A DNA stretch of 64,000 bases. Origin: VXNE01 sp963664635 (GTDB lineage Bacteria; Pseudomonadota; Gammaproteobacteria; Pseudomonadales; Azotimanducaceae). Below the pieces are notes generated by a model that made no database searches, was not told the origin of the DNA, and worked only from the letters and a program-made list of their open reading frames with translations. Made by a program: the position numbers and the translations under genes. Positions 7,095 through 15,553 of the stretch are shown piece after piece (position 1 is the first letter of the stretch; each line of letters begins with the position of its first letter). The DNA is taken from assembly GCA_963664635.1 (NCBI GenBank), contig OY761542.1, forward strand, positions 4,588,001-4,652,000, given 5' to 3'.

Positions 7095-8387
7095 GGAATC
7101 GGGCCAATATTATATTTCCACCTTCATCGTGGACGCAGTTCGTAGTTCCAGTCGCCGTGGAAGTCGTCCCGATGGAGCGAGAGTGCGTCCATCTCCGCCT
7201 TCGTGACCGTCTCGCCGGTGGGATACGCGCCCTCGTCGAGTCCGGCCTCGACCCGAAGTCCGGCCGCAGTTCGCGTGTTGCCGATCAGGTCGACGACGGT
7301 CTCGAAGGTGCGCAGCGGCTTGCCCCGCCAGTTCTGCGTGATATGGCAGAACAGCCGGTGTTCGATCTTGTTCCACTTGCTGGTGCCCGGCGGGAAGTGG
7401 CCGACGTGGACGCGCAGACGCGTGTCGTCGGCGAACTGCCGAAGTCGGTGCTTCCAGGCGCGCGAGCGGTACCCGTTGCTGCCGCCCGCGTCGGCCGTGA
7501 TGAACAATTCCCGCGCCCCCGGGTGGCGGTGCCGGCCCATGTCGTTCCACCAGCGCCGCAGCGAGGCCGCCGCGAACGCCGGCGTGTCGTGGTCGCGACC
7601 GACGTTCACCCACGCTTCGTTGCGCGCCATGTCGTAGATGCCGTACGGAATCGCCTTTCCGGTCGAGTCTTGCGGGAAGTCGTGGACCAGCGCCTGCTCC
7701 GGGCTACCCTTCGGCTGCCATTCCCGACCGCCGTTCTTGAAGTCCCCCACCAGCTCCTTCTTCTTCGTGTCCACCGACACCACCGGCTGGCCGCGCCGCA
7801 GAAAGCCGTCCGCCTTCGCGTTGACGTGCCCGAACTGCGCGTCGCGATCCGGATGCGCGGACACCTCCCGGGTCTTGCGCACCGATTGCAGGCTGTAGCC
7901 GAGCTCGTGCAGCATGCGGCCCACCGTCGTCGAACCCGCCTGCCAGCCCGCTTCCGACAGCGCCGCCGCAAGTTTCGCCCGGCTCTTGCACGTCCACCTC
8001 AGCGGCGACTCCGGGTCGCCGCGGGTCAACGGGTCCACCAGCTTCTCCAGGGCCTCCTTGATGCCCGGCTGCGACCGCTCGACGCCGGGCCGGCCCGCAC
8101 CCGGACGGCGGATCCGGTTGCCCTCCGCGCCGCCCGACTCCAACTCCCGGCGCCCCGCCCGGATGGTCGGACGCGACAGCCCCGTCGCGTCCGACACCAG
8201 CGCGTCACCTCCGTAGCCGATGGCGCGCGACTCCGTGGCCGCCCAGATCCGGCGACCGCGCTCGTCGAGAAACGGCTCGACCGCCGCGTACTTCCCGACG
8301 ATCATCGCTTCGAGTGCGTGATTGCGCCGCATCCGGCAAGTAGAACATGGTCATCGAAACATGGCAATTTAATTTGCGACACCATCC
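7095..8387 (-). mobile_element. ISAzo13-family insertion sequence inside the group II intron
   Basis: The element is 1293 bp and flanked by a 3-bp duplication TTA (7092-7094 and 8388-8390). Its ends are imperfect inverted repeats, GGAATCGGGCC at 7095 against GGATGGTGTCG on the complement ending at 8387, followed by A/T-rich ATTATATTTCCA and ATTAAATTGCCA. Removing it restores a continuous group II intron 5' half. The single transposase gene fills it almost completely. Confidence 0.85.
7124..8332 (-). CDS. ISAzo13-family DDE transposase
   Basis: 402 residues, the normal length for this family (also known as the Rhodopirellula-type DDE transposase). The catalytic residues are visible: Asp in VSVDTKKKELVG, Asp in FITADAGGSNGYRSRAW, and Glu in SKWNKIEHRLFCHI. 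The N-terminal helix-turn-helix region includes ATGLSRPTIRAGRRELE. ATG at 8332 starts the frame and no internal stop is present, so the gene looks intact. It cuts and joins the ends of its own element and has no link to the neighbouring metabolic genes. Confidence 0.92.
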   Translation of the reverse strand: MRRNHALEAMIVGKYAAVEPFLDERGRRIWAATESRAIGYGGDALVSDATGLSRPTIRAGRRELESGGAEGNRIRRPGAGRPGVERSQPGIKEALEKLVDPLTRGDPESPLRWTCKSRAKLAAALSEAGWQAGSTTVGRMLHELGYSLQSVRKTREVSAHPDRDAQFGHVNAKADGFLRRGQPVVSVDTKKKELVGDFKNGGREWQPKGSPEQALVHDFPQDSTGKAIPYGIYDMARNEAWVNVGRDHDTPAFAAASLRRWWNDMGRHRHPGARELFITADAGGSNGYRSRAWKHRLRQFADDTRLRVHVGHFPPGTSKWNKIEHRLFCHITQNWRGKPLRTFETVVDLIGNTRTAAGLRVEAGLDEGAYPTGETVTKAEMDALSLHRDDFHGDWNYELRPR

Positions 8388-8607
8388 TTAGCGTTCACTG
8401 CACGTTACGGCCTATGCGCTCGCTGAGTCCCTTACGGACCCTTTTACATCGGAAGCTTCGACCGATTCGTTATCTCCACGGCCGTTCCGACTGCTACCGG
8501 CTGGAACGACTGTTGCCGGGTGGGACTTGCACCCACTGAAACCGCGCACCTTTGCACGGCACACTGAGAAATGCGGGCTAGGAGGCCGCGCCGTAGAACG
8601 GCGCGGG

Positions 8608-8672
8608 CGCGTGGGCCGGTGGGGCTGGGCCGCGAGCGGAGCCGAAGGCGACGGTTGCGGGGCGCTACCCGG
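8608..8672 (-). repeat. 65-bp dispersed repeat, copy 1 (overlaps the yceH stop codon)
   Basis: The 65-bp sequence differs from 11273-11337 at only four positions. On the minus strand each copy begins with the last codons and the GTAG-type stop of the gene ending there, then runs through GCAACCGT and a GGCCCAGCCCCACCGGCC segment. The 25 bp between it and the inverted repeat at 8582 hold nothing recognisable. Confidence 0.8.
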
Positions 8673-9321
8673 ATGGCGCGAGCCGTTCCTTGAGCGCCGC
8701 GACTTCGAGTTCGAGGGCGGCAACCCGTTGTTCGAGCTCCGCGAGACGTCCACTCCGGGGCTCCGCCCTGGCCGGCACGTCGTCGGCCGGCACGGATTCG
8801 ATCGCGCCGGAAAGCAGGTGCGCGTACTGGTGGTCGCGGCGTCCGGATGCCCGCGCGAGCCTCGCGACCACCGCACCGCCCTCGCGGTCGGCGTCCATCA
8901 GTCGCCGCAGCGTCTCGGCGACCGTCTCGTGGTCCGGGAAGGCATGCAGGCGACCGCTGCGCGACCGCAGTTCGCCGGGGGTCTGGGGGCCGCGCAGGAG
9001 CAGCAGGCAGACCACGGCGTACTCGTCCTCGGCGAAGGTCAGGTCGCTGAACATCGTGTTGCACAGCCGCTGCCCGTACTTCACGACACCGCTTCTGAAG
9101 TTCTCGTCCCGCGTGACCAGCGACTTCTCCTGCAGGTCGCGCGCCACCCGTTCCACGGTAGTACGGTCGAGCGCCAACACCGGCTCCCGGCTCGACTTCT
9201 GATTGCAGGCCGTCATCAGTGCGTTCAGCGTCAACGGGCACTGGTCCGGCGTCAGCACGGCCTTCTCCATCAGGCAGCCGATGACGCGTGCCTCGTGGGG
9301 GCTCAGATGAATGCGGGACAT
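8665..9321 (-). CDS. yceH: YceH family protein (DUF480)
   Basis: 218 residues. The start MSRIHLSPHEARVIGCLMEK and the sections CNQKSSREPVL and VKYGQRLCNTMFSDL match the YceH/DUF480 family. This family has two winged-helix-like domains and no settled function in bacteria. The last third contains a short coiled-coil-like stretch (LAELEQRVAALELEVAALKE). ATG at 9321 is preceded by normal intergenic sequence, and nth lies 64 bp upstream in the same direction, so they may be co-transcribed. The stop lies inside the dispersed repeat at 8608-8672. Confidence 0.88.
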   Translation of the reverse strand: MSRIHLSPHEARVIGCLMEKAVLTPDQCPLTLNALMTACNQKSSREPVLALDRTTVERVARDLQEKSLVTRDENFRSGVVKYGQRLCNTMFSDLTFAEDEYAVVCLLLLRGPQTPGELRSRSGRLHAFPDHETVAETLRRLMDADREGGAVVARLARASGRRDHQYAHLLSGAIESVPADDVPARAEPRSGRLAELEQRVAALELEVAALKERLAPSG

Positions 9322-9385
9322 GGCGCGGACCGTAAGGCGGTGGGCGGCGCAAGGTAGACGCCCTCCGCGCGACGGTCAACTCCGC

Positions 9386-10030
9386 TCACTCGGGTTCGGG
9401 GTCCGTCTTCGCCCTGTACTCGCAAAGGTCCTCGATGACGCACGAGCCGCAGCGCGGCTTGCGCGCGATGCACACGTAGCGGCCGTGGAGGATCAGCCAG
9501 TGATGCGCGTCCCGTTTGAACTCGTCGGGCGTGAACCGGAGCAGCTTGTCCTCCACTTGGCGCGGCGTCTTGCCCGGCGCGAGTCGCGTGCGGTTGGCCA
9601 CCCGGAAGATGTGCGTGTCGACGGCTATGGTCGGCTCGCCGAAGGCGGTGTTCAGGACGACGTTGGCGGTCTTGCGTCCCACGCCGGGCAGCGCCTCGAG
9701 CGCCTCCCGGGCGCGCGGAACCTCGCCGCCATGCCGCTCGATCAGCGCCCGGCAGGTCTTCAGGAGGTTCGCGGCCTTGGTGTTGAACAGGCCGATCGAC
9801 TTGATGTGCTCCTTCAGGCGGTCGAGGCCCAGCGCGAGCATCGACTCGGGGGTCGCCGCTTCGGCGAAGAGCGTTCTGGTCGCCAGGTTCACGCTGACGT
9901 CGGTCGCCTGCGCTGACAGGATCACGGAAACGAGGAGTTCGAACGGGGATCGGTACTTGAGCTCCGTGGTCGGAGCCGGGTCCGCCCGTTGCAGGCGCTC
10001 GTAGATCTCCTGGCGCTTCGCCTTGTTCAC
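9386..10030 (-). CDS. nth: Endonuclease III
   Basis: 214 residues, normal length. It is a DNA glycosylase/AP lyase that removes oxidised pyrimidines in base excision repair. The helix-hairpin-helix with the catalytic lysine is visible as LPGVGRKTANVV, followed by the catalytic aspartate in VDTHIFRVANR. The C-terminal iron-sulfur cluster has the expected spacing of four cysteines (CIARKPRCGSCVIEDLC). The start is GTG at 10030 (MNKAKRQEIYERL), matching the usual N terminus. Gene order with yceH suggests a small leftward unit. Confidence 0.96.
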   Translation of the reverse strand: MNKAKRQEIYERLQRADPAPTTELKYRSPFELLVSVILSAQATDVSVNLATRTLFAEAATPESMLALGLDRLKEHIKSIGLFNTKAANLLKTCRALIERHGGEVPRAREALEALPGVGRKTANVVLNTAFGEPTIAVDTHIFRVANRTRLAPGKTPRQVEDKLLRFTPDEFKRDAHHWLILHGRYVCIARKPRCGSCVIEDLCEYRAKTDPEPE

Positions 10031-10169
10031 CCGACCCCCCGGTCCATCGACGGGGGGATTATAGAACTCCGCGTATCACGCCCGGTCCACGAGCGCCCCG
10101 GAGCATGCGCTCCTCTCGGCCCTCGCCGCAGGCATCGGGCCCTGCCGCAACTGCTATAGTGCCCGGCCC

Positions 10170-11252
10170 ATGCACATCGACGGCTTCGAGATCGTTCCGG
10201 TGCAGGTCAGCGCACGCACGACCTGGCTGCATGTCCTCCTGCACACCAATCTCGGGCTGACCGGAGTTGCCGAGGCATCCCTGGGCAACCGCCAGGAACT
10301 GCCCGAGCTCGAACGGTTCTTCGCCCTCGTCAAGGATCGGCCGGTTCCCGACGTGGAGACGTACCGCCGCCGCGGCCGATCGATGGCGGCGCGCGGCGGA
10401 CTGCGCGCGGCGACGGCTTTCAGCGCCATCGAGCATGCCCTCTGGGATCTCGCGGGCAAGGCCGAGGGCGTGCCCGCACATGCACTGCTCGGCAGCCGCA
10501 TCCGCGACGCTGTTCTCCTCTACGGGAACATCAATCGCATGACGTCGGAACGCACGCCCGACGGCTTCGCCGCGAGCGCGGAGCGGGCGGTGGCGGCGGG
10601 CTTCCGCGCGCTCAAGGCCGCCCCGTTCGATGGCTTCCCGCCCCGCTCGGACCCGGATGCCGTCCGCGAGGCCATCGATCTCGGCATCCGCTGCCTCGAG
10701 TCGATCCGCGCGGCGGTCGGACCGGACATCGCCGTCAAGGTGGACTGCCACAGCCACTTCACCGAAGCGGAAGCCGTCCGGATCGCCGAGCGGCTCGAAC
10801 CGGTCGGTCTCGACTGGTACGAGGAGCCGATTCCCGCAGCAGACGCCGCTGCAACGCGTCGTATCCGCGACGCCGTCCGGCAACGCCTCGCCGGCGGCGA
10901 GATGATGTTCGGCGTGGAGGGCTTCGCACCGCTCCTCGACGAACGGGCCGTGGACGTGGTTATGCCGGACACGATGCACTGCGGCGGTCTGGCCGAGGCG
11001 CTGGCCATTGCCCGCGCCGCCGCCGACGCCGGCATCGCGGTCTCCCCGCACAACGCGTGCGGGCCCGTGTCCACGGCCGCGGGGTTGCAGCTCTGCGCGG
11101 TCGCCCCGGGGATCGAAAGCCTGGAGCTACAGTGGGGAGAGGTCCCCTGGCGGCCGGGCGTGGTCGAGCCTCCCGAGCGCTTCGAAGGCGGCCGCATGGC
11201 CATCCCGGATACGCCCGGCCTGGGCGTGACGTTGCTCGGTCCCCCCGCCTGA
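10170..11252 (+). CDS. Mandelate racemase/muconate lactonizing enzyme family protein (enolase superfamily)
   Basis: 360 residues with a complete enolase-superfamily barrel. The metal ligands are Asp in VKVDCHSHF, Glu in WYEEPIP and Glu in AGGEMMFG. Asp in VVMPDTMHCGG and His in VSPHNACGP fit the acid/base set, and Lys in LKAAPFDGF replaces the usual K-x-K. This pattern suggests dehydration or racemisation of a sugar acid, but the substrate cannot be read. It starts at ATG 10170, about 140 bp after the divergent nth start, so both probably have promoters in that gap. It stands alone, with convergent neighbours after it. Confidence 0.85.
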   Translation: MHIDGFEIVPVQVSARTTWLHVLLHTNLGLTGVAEASLGNRQELPELERFFALVKDRPVPDVETYRRRGRSMAARGGLRAATAFSAIEHALWDLAGKAEGVPAHALLGSRIRDAVLLYGNINRMTSERTPDGFAASAERAVAAGFRALKAAPFDGFPPRSDPDAVREAIDLGIRCLESIRAAVGPDIAVKVDCHSHFTEAEAVRIAERLEPVGLDWYEEPIPAADAAATRRIRDAVRQRLAGGEMMFGVEGFAPLLDERAVDVVMPDTMHCGGLAEALAIARAAADAGIAVSPHNACGPVSTAAGLQLCAVAPGIESLELQWGEVPWRPGVVEPPERFEGGRMAIPDTPGLGVTLLGPPA

Positions 11253-11272
11253 GCGGAGGCCTCGACTACCGA

Positions 11273-11337
11273 CGCGTGGGCCGGTGGGGCTGGGCCGCGA
11301 GCGGAGCCGTAGGCAACGGTTGCGGCGCCCTACCCGG
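11273..11337 (-). repeat. 65-bp dispersed repeat, copy 2 (overlaps the DUF3604 gene stop codon)
   Basis: This is the partner of the repeat at 8608-8672, with four differences in 65 bp. It lies between the convergent ends of the enolase-family gene (stop 11252) and the DUF3604 gene (stop at 11330). Confidence 0.8.
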
Positions 11338-13111
11338 CCGGGTCGTACCAGATCGGCGAGGAGAACGCCCGTTCCTGGATGGTCGTCGCGATGCTCCCGC
11401 GCGGAGCGGTGCCGGCGCGGATCGCGTCCCAGGTAGACCAGCGGCAGGTCGGGTTCTCGAGCACCCGCACGTAATAGAAGGCGCGCTGGTCGGGGTCGAA
11501 GTCCGGGTCATGCCAGAGGGTCGAGAGTTCGCTGGCCCCGACCCCTTCGGTGATGCTGCAGTCCGAGATGTCGACGGTCGCCCCGTTGTCCGGGCAGCGG
11601 TGCGTCTCCGGGTCCACCGCGAGGCCGTCCGAGCAGGCGACGTCGTACACCTGCTCGTGCGAGCGATCGTCCGCGACCCAACCCTTCACGATCTGCAGCC
11701 TCTGCAGCTTCGCCGCCTGCGGATCCTGCGCCGCCCACACGAGAAACCCCGGCGCGCCGGCCTCCTGGCGGAGCAGGTCGCCGCCCATGGGGACGCCTGC
11801 TTCGTAGGCCTGGCCGATGTTGCCCGCGTCCAGCATGTCCTCCGAGAGGCCGTAACCGCCGAAGAACCGCAGGCGGATCCAGGTGCCCGTGGTCGAGTAG
11901 GTCTCCCTGCGGCGGAACGCGTCGAAGACGGCGCCGCGGGTGTTCTCGTCGGCCCATACCGCCGCGAGGCCCGATGCCCCGAAGTAGATGTTGGATGCTT
12001 CGCGGTATCCGGGAATCTCTTCCTCGGGGTTCACCGGGACGGAGCCCCGGCCGACCGGGTCGCTGTCGATGGTGCCCACCTTGCTCACGTAGCGGTCTTC
12101 GTCGAAGACCTCGCCGCTGTTGTGGGTGTCGCTCGCCCCGACCACGCCGAAACGGTATGGATTGATGCCTTCGCGTTCCTGCATCACCAGGCCGTTCCGC
12201 CACGCCTCCCTGGCATAGCTCCCCTGTGGACGGCTCCTGAGCAGCGTCGCGACGCGGTGCGGCATGATCTCGAAGTCCGCCCATTCGTCGTTGGGCGACA
12301 GGAACGGGTGCGTGTCCGACGTGCCCTTGATCTGCGTGTTCTCGATCACCGGTTCGTTGCGCATCCGCGTCGAGGCGTACACGGCGTCGATGGGGCTGCC
12401 GTCGGTCTGGGTCAGCGCGAACATCCGGCCGTTCGAGCCGTTGGAGTTGTGCGGGATCGCGATCGCGTCCATGCCGCGTTGGCGCTGCAGGTCCATCCAT
12501 GCCCAGAGGTCCTCCGGGTTCAGCGAATCGAGCCGCGAGAACGGGATGTCCGGGACTGTGTCGCCGCGGAAGACGACATTGCGGTGCAGGTTGCCGCGGT
12601 CGGTCGGGTACGACGACGTGTACTCGTAGGCGATGAAGGTCGTGAACTCGCCCGGCGCGTTGTGCCGGTTGGCGGAGGCGATGATGTCCGCCCAGGCGCT
12701 CTTCACGTCGCCTTCGTTGAAGTTCTCCGTCAGGAACTGCCCCGCCGTGCGGAACGCCCGGGACCGTTCGGTGGCGGTCCTGGCGTCGAGGAATGCCCGC
12801 GCTCGCGGGTCGTCGTGCAGGGGATGCGCCGGATCCGTCATCGCCGACCACATGCCGAGGTAGAAGCCGTGGTCCGTCACGGCGTAGAAGTCGAGCGGCC
12901 GGTCGAGCTGCATGTCGAAGCCCGACGGATGCCGCAGCGGTTCGCCGCGCGCGAAGGCGTAGGCATCGTCCGGGTTCGTCCGCGTCCCGAACAGGAACGC
13001 GTCGAACGAGTACCGGGTGTGGATGTGCAGGTCGCCGAAGTAGACGTTCCGCTCCGCGCCCGCCGAGCCGGCCGCACAGGCCAGCGAGGCAGCCAGCATG
13101 ATCCAACGCAT
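11330..13111 (-). CDS. DUF3604 family secreted protein (PHP-like metal site)
   Basis: 593 residues. The start at 13111 was chosen because it begins a signal peptide (MRWIMLAASLACAAGSAGA, cleavage before ERN); the frame stays open further upstream without sense. GDLHIHTRYSFDAF, VTDHGFYLG, IPHNSNGSNG and GASDTHN are metal-binding-like motifs resembling PHP phosphoesterases, as known for DUF3604. The location is probably periplasmic. The substrate is unknown. Five bases separate it from the upstream zinc-finger gene stop, so the two form a unit. Such proteins are common in marine bacteria, but no role is established. Confidence 0.8.
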   Translation of the reverse strand: MRWIMLAASLACAAGSAGAERNVYFGDLHIHTRYSFDAFLFGTRTNPDDAYAFARGEPLRHPSGFDMQLDRPLDFYAVTDHGFYLGMWSAMTDPAHPLHDDPRARAFLDARTATERSRAFRTAGQFLTENFNEGDVKSAWADIIASANRHNAPGEFTTFIAYEYTSSYPTDRGNLHRNVVFRGDTVPDIPFSRLDSLNPEDLWAWMDLQRQRGMDAIAIPHNSNGSNGRMFALTQTDGSPIDAVYASTRMRNEPVIENTQIKGTSDTHPFLSPNDEWADFEIMPHRVATLLRSRPQGSYAREAWRNGLVMQEREGINPYRFGVVGASDTHNSGEVFDEDRYVSKVGTIDSDPVGRGSVPVNPEEEIPGYREASNIYFGASGLAAVWADENTRGAVFDAFRRRETYSTTGTWIRLRFFGGYGLSEDMLDAGNIGQAYEAGVPMGGDLLRQEAGAPGFLVWAAQDPQAAKLQRLQIVKGWVADDRSHEQVYDVACSDGLAVDPETHRCPDNGATVDISDCSITEGVGASELSTLWHDPDFDPDQRAFYYVRVLENPTCRWSTWDAIRAGTAPRGSIATTIQERAFSSPIWYDPAG

Positions 13112-13116
13112 GGTTT

Positions 13117-13518
13117 TCACTCCCTGAGTTTCTTCTTCGGCGGCACGCCGCCCTTCGATGCCGGTCCGGGTTCGTCCCCGTGCGCTGCCGGCAATTGCGA
13201 GCAGTCGTGGCTGCGACGCCGCAGGCGTGCTCGCCCCTGGTCCCGAATCAGTTCCGCCGTCCGGCAGGTGTCCGAACAGAAGCGGGACGAGCCGTACGGC
13301 ACGAACCACTCCGAACAGACCGGACACTGGACCGGCTCCGACTTCGGCGCCTCGAGTTCCCCGGCACGCCGGGTTTCGAGCAGTTTGGCGATGGTGCGAT
13401 TGCGTTGCGCCATCTCGCGGAACTCGCGGTCGCCGACATCGAGCAGATCGAGGATCGTTCCGGCCTCCAGGCGGGGCGAACGCAGCAGCAACTCTATGGC
13501 TTTCTCTTCCAGCGTCAT
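13117..13518 (-). CDS. Small zinc-finger protein of unknown function
   Basis: 133 residues from ATG 13518, which has GGAG at the right distance; a TTG at 13587 would add 23 residues without a clear ribosome site. The N-terminal half (MTLEEKAIELLLRSPRLEAG) looks helical. The centre has CPVCSEWFVPYGSSRFCSDTCR, a treble-clef or MYND-like zinc-binding cluster of four cysteines. The C terminus is lysine-rich (VPPKKKLRE). It directly precedes the DUF3604 gene. No function can be assigned. Confidence 0.65.
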   Translation of the reverse strand: MTLEEKAIELLLRSPRLEAGTILDLLDVGDREFREMAQRNRTIAKLLETRRAGELEAPKSEPVQCPVCSEWFVPYGSSRFCSDTCRTAELIRDQGRARLRRRSHDCSQLPAAHGDEPGPASKGGVPPKKKLRE

Positions 13519-13655
13519 GACCCACTCCGAGCGGACGGCCCGAAAGTCGGGCTCCCCTATGGGAGCCGGCACACCGCGTGTTGTCAACTACTGCAATGTA
13601 CCGGCCCAAACTTTCGGCCGGGCCGGTACTCGCCCCGGGGCGCCGATGTCGCCGG

Positions 13656-15311
13656 TCAGGTCGTCAGCCAGCCGAACTGCTGCGGTTTGCGGCCCGCTCG
13701 CGGGTCCAGAGGCACGTTGATCAGCGCGGGACCCTCGAAGGCCATCGCCTCGTCGAGCGCGGCGCGGAGATCGGCCGTGTCCTCCACGTAGATGCCCTTG
13801 CCGCCGAGCGCCTCCATCATGCCCTCGTAGCGCGCACCGTACGTCAGGTAGAACGGCGGCGGCGTCTGGCCTTCCTCCAGTGGCCCGATACCGCCCCCGA
13901 TGCCGCCGTTGTTCAGCACGATCAGCTTCACGGGCAGCTTGTAGCGGACCATCGTCTCGATCTCCATGCCGGAGAAGCCGAACGCGCTGTCGCCCTGCAC
14001 GGAGACGACCGGCTGGTCGGGGTTCGCCACGGCCGCGGCGACCGCGAAGCCGAGGCCGATGCCCATGGTGCCGTAGGTACCGGCGTCAAGCCGGTGCCGC
14101 GGGGCGTGGTTCGGCATCTGCGTCCTGCCGATGTCCATGGTGTTCGCGCCCTCGCCGATGATGATCGCGTCCTCGGGCAGCCACTCGACGATGTCGCGAT
14201 AGGCGCGGTAGTAGTTGATGGGCGACGACTCGTCCTCGATCATCGGTCGGACCGCCTCCGCGTTGGCGTCCGCCTTCTCCTTGAGGACCGCCCGCCACTC
14301 CGTCTCCGCGGGATAGAACCACTGCCGGTTCGACAGCGAGGCGTTCAGCTGGCCCACCACCGCCTTGCCGTCGCCCACCAGCGCCACTTCCGCCGGGACG
14401 TTGCGGCCGATCTCTTCCTGCTCGATGTCGAGCTGAACGATGCGCACGCCAGGCTTGAAGCGGGGCGGCAGACCGAAGTGCATGATCCAGTTGAGCCGCG
14501 CGCCCATCAGGAACACCACGTCCGCCTCGCGCAGCGCCGTGCTGCGGGCGGCGCCGACGGAAAGCGCGTCCGTGTCCGGCATGATGCCCTTGCCCATGGG
14601 CGATGCCAGGAACGGCAACTGGGTCCGCTCGATGAACTCCCGCACCTCGTCTTCGGCGCGCGACCACGCCATGCCCTTGCCTAGGACCACGAGCGGGCGC
14701 TCCGCCGACTCGAGCGCGTCGAGGGCGCGTTCCACGTCGCCGGGATCGGCCTGGGGGCGCACGAGCGGCGCCGGCGGCGCGGCCACGGCCACGTTCTCTT
14801 CTTCGGCCTCGCCGCGGATGATGTCGTCCGGGAAGTTGAGATAGACGGGGCCCGGACGGCCGTTCTGCCCGGTACGGATCGCCTGCTCCACGTAGTACGG
14901 GATACGCTCGACGCGATCGATGTCGTGGGCGTACTTGCAGTACGGCGCCGCGAGTTCGGTCTGACGCTCTTCCTGGAATGCGCCCATGCCGTTCTGGTAC
15001 GTCGGCGAAGCGCCGCCGATCAGGATCATCGGCCAGCAGTTCTCGCGCGCGTTCGCGAGCCCGGCGAAGGCGTGGATCACGCCGGGCCCGGAGACCACGA
15101 GGCACGCCTGCGTGCGCCCCGTCAGGTAGCTCGCCGCCTGCGCCGCATAGCTCGCCGACTGTTCGTTGCGCATGCCGATGTAGGTGATGCCTTCCTTTTG
15201 CGCCGCGGCGGCAACGCCCTGCACGGGAAAGCCCACGATGCCGAACATGTAATCGACGCCCTGCGCTTTCAGGCTGCGCGCCATCAGGGTCGCGCCATCA
15301 ACCGTGGCCAT
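13656..15311 (-). CDS. Thiamine-diphosphate enzyme: 2-hydroxyacyl-CoA lyase / oxalyl-CoA decarboxylase family
   Basis: 551 residues. The start ATG at 15311 has GGGAGG six bases upstream. The N-terminal PYR domain carries the catalytic glutamate (MRNEQSASYAAQAASYL). The middle domain follows with GKGMAW, then the PP domain with the GDS...NN thiamine-diphosphate motif (VQGDSAFGFSG to LIVLNNGG). The segments EGANTMDIGR, LDAGTYGTMGIGLGF and the end QQFGWLT strongly resemble 2-hydroxyacyl-CoA lyases and oxalyl-CoA decarboxylases. The likely reaction is cleavage of a 2-hydroxyacyl-CoA or decarboxylation of oxalyl-CoA. The neighbours do not decide. It is not an acetolactate synthase judging by these segments. 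Confidence 0.85.
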   Translation of the reverse strand: MATVDGATLMARSLKAQGVDYMFGIVGFPVQGVAAAAQKEGITYIGMRNEQSASYAAQAASYLTGRTQACLVVSGPGVIHAFAGLANARENCWPMILIGGASPTYQNGMGAFQEERQTELAAPYCKYAHDIDRVERIPYYVEQAIRTGQNGRPGPVYLNFPDDIIRGEAEEENVAVAAPPAPLVRPQADPGDVERALDALESAERPLVVLGKGMAWSRAEDEVREFIERTQLPFLASPMGKGIMPDTDALSVGAARSTALREADVVFLMGARLNWIMHFGLPPRFKPGVRIVQLDIEQEEIGRNVPAEVALVGDGKAVVGQLNASLSNRQWFYPAETEWRAVLKEKADANAEAVRPMIEDESSPINYYRAYRDIVEWLPEDAIIIGEGANTMDIGRTQMPNHAPRHRLDAGTYGTMGIGLGFAVAAAVANPDQPVVSVQGDSAFGFSGMEIETMVRYKLPVKLIVLNNGGIGGGIGPLEEGQTPPPFYLTYGARYEGMMEALGGKGIYVEDTADLRAALDEAMAFEGPALINVPLDPRAGRKPQQFGWLTT

Positions 15312-15553
15312 GGATTTCCTCCCAAAGGTGAGTGCGAAAAAAACGGCTAACCTAGCAGGGTGTTGTCCTTGGCGCCATAGCGCGCAGGGCGACGCCGCGC
15401 GCCGGCGACTCTCGGGCTGGGGGCCAAACGTCGCCGCCGACAACCGCCCCTTCGGCGCAGGGCCTTCGCGCACGCGAATCGGGGACGATCTCGCACATGT
15501 CGAGGCGGCGTCTGACGCTTTTGCGGGGTTCCACGCCACCGTAACGTGGCGGG

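Larger units (their letters stand above)
6351..8549 (-). mobile_element. Degenerate group II intron, split by an ISAzo13-family element
   Basis: Read on the minus strand. The likely 5' end GTGCGCGG (complement of 8542-8549) leads into GTGGGTGCAAGTCCCACCC. Domain V is clear at 6427-6459: lower stem GAGCCGGA/TCCGGTTC with the catalytic AGC, a two-base CG bulge, and an upper stem TGCGGG/CCCGCA. A domain VI-like stem and CTACCC mark the 3' end near 6351. Between them the intron-encoded protein is reduced to its first codons (6661-6759). Without the inserted element the intron would be about 900 nt, so the reverse transcriptase is lost and mobility would need a helper. The exact splice sites are estimates. 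Confidence 0.75.
6117..8582 (-). mobile_element. Composite relic bounded by 18-bp inverted repeats (IS1380-like ends)
   Basis: A perfect 18-bp inverted repeat, CCTAGCCCGCATTTCTCA, starts at 6117 and its complement ends at 8582. This type of end resembles IS1380-family termini, but no transposase of that family remains and no target duplication was found, so the name is tentative. About 230 bp of unassigned sequence remains inside the left arm (6135-6350) and only about 15 bp inside the right arm. The rest is a group II intron relic interrupted by an ISAzo13-family element. The flank 6001-6116, between this relic and prs, shows nothing recognisable. Confidence 0.6.

Noticed and set aside
6511..8539. 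Plus-strand frames over the group II intron and ISAzo13 region
   Set aside because: They run antisense to the intron RNA and to the ISAzo13 transposase; proline/arginine-rich shadow frames without family features.
11057..13720. Long plus-strand open frame of 887 codons
   Set aside because: It is antisense to the DUF3604 and zinc-finger genes, shows the Arg/Val/Gly bias of a GC-rich shadow frame and matches no family.
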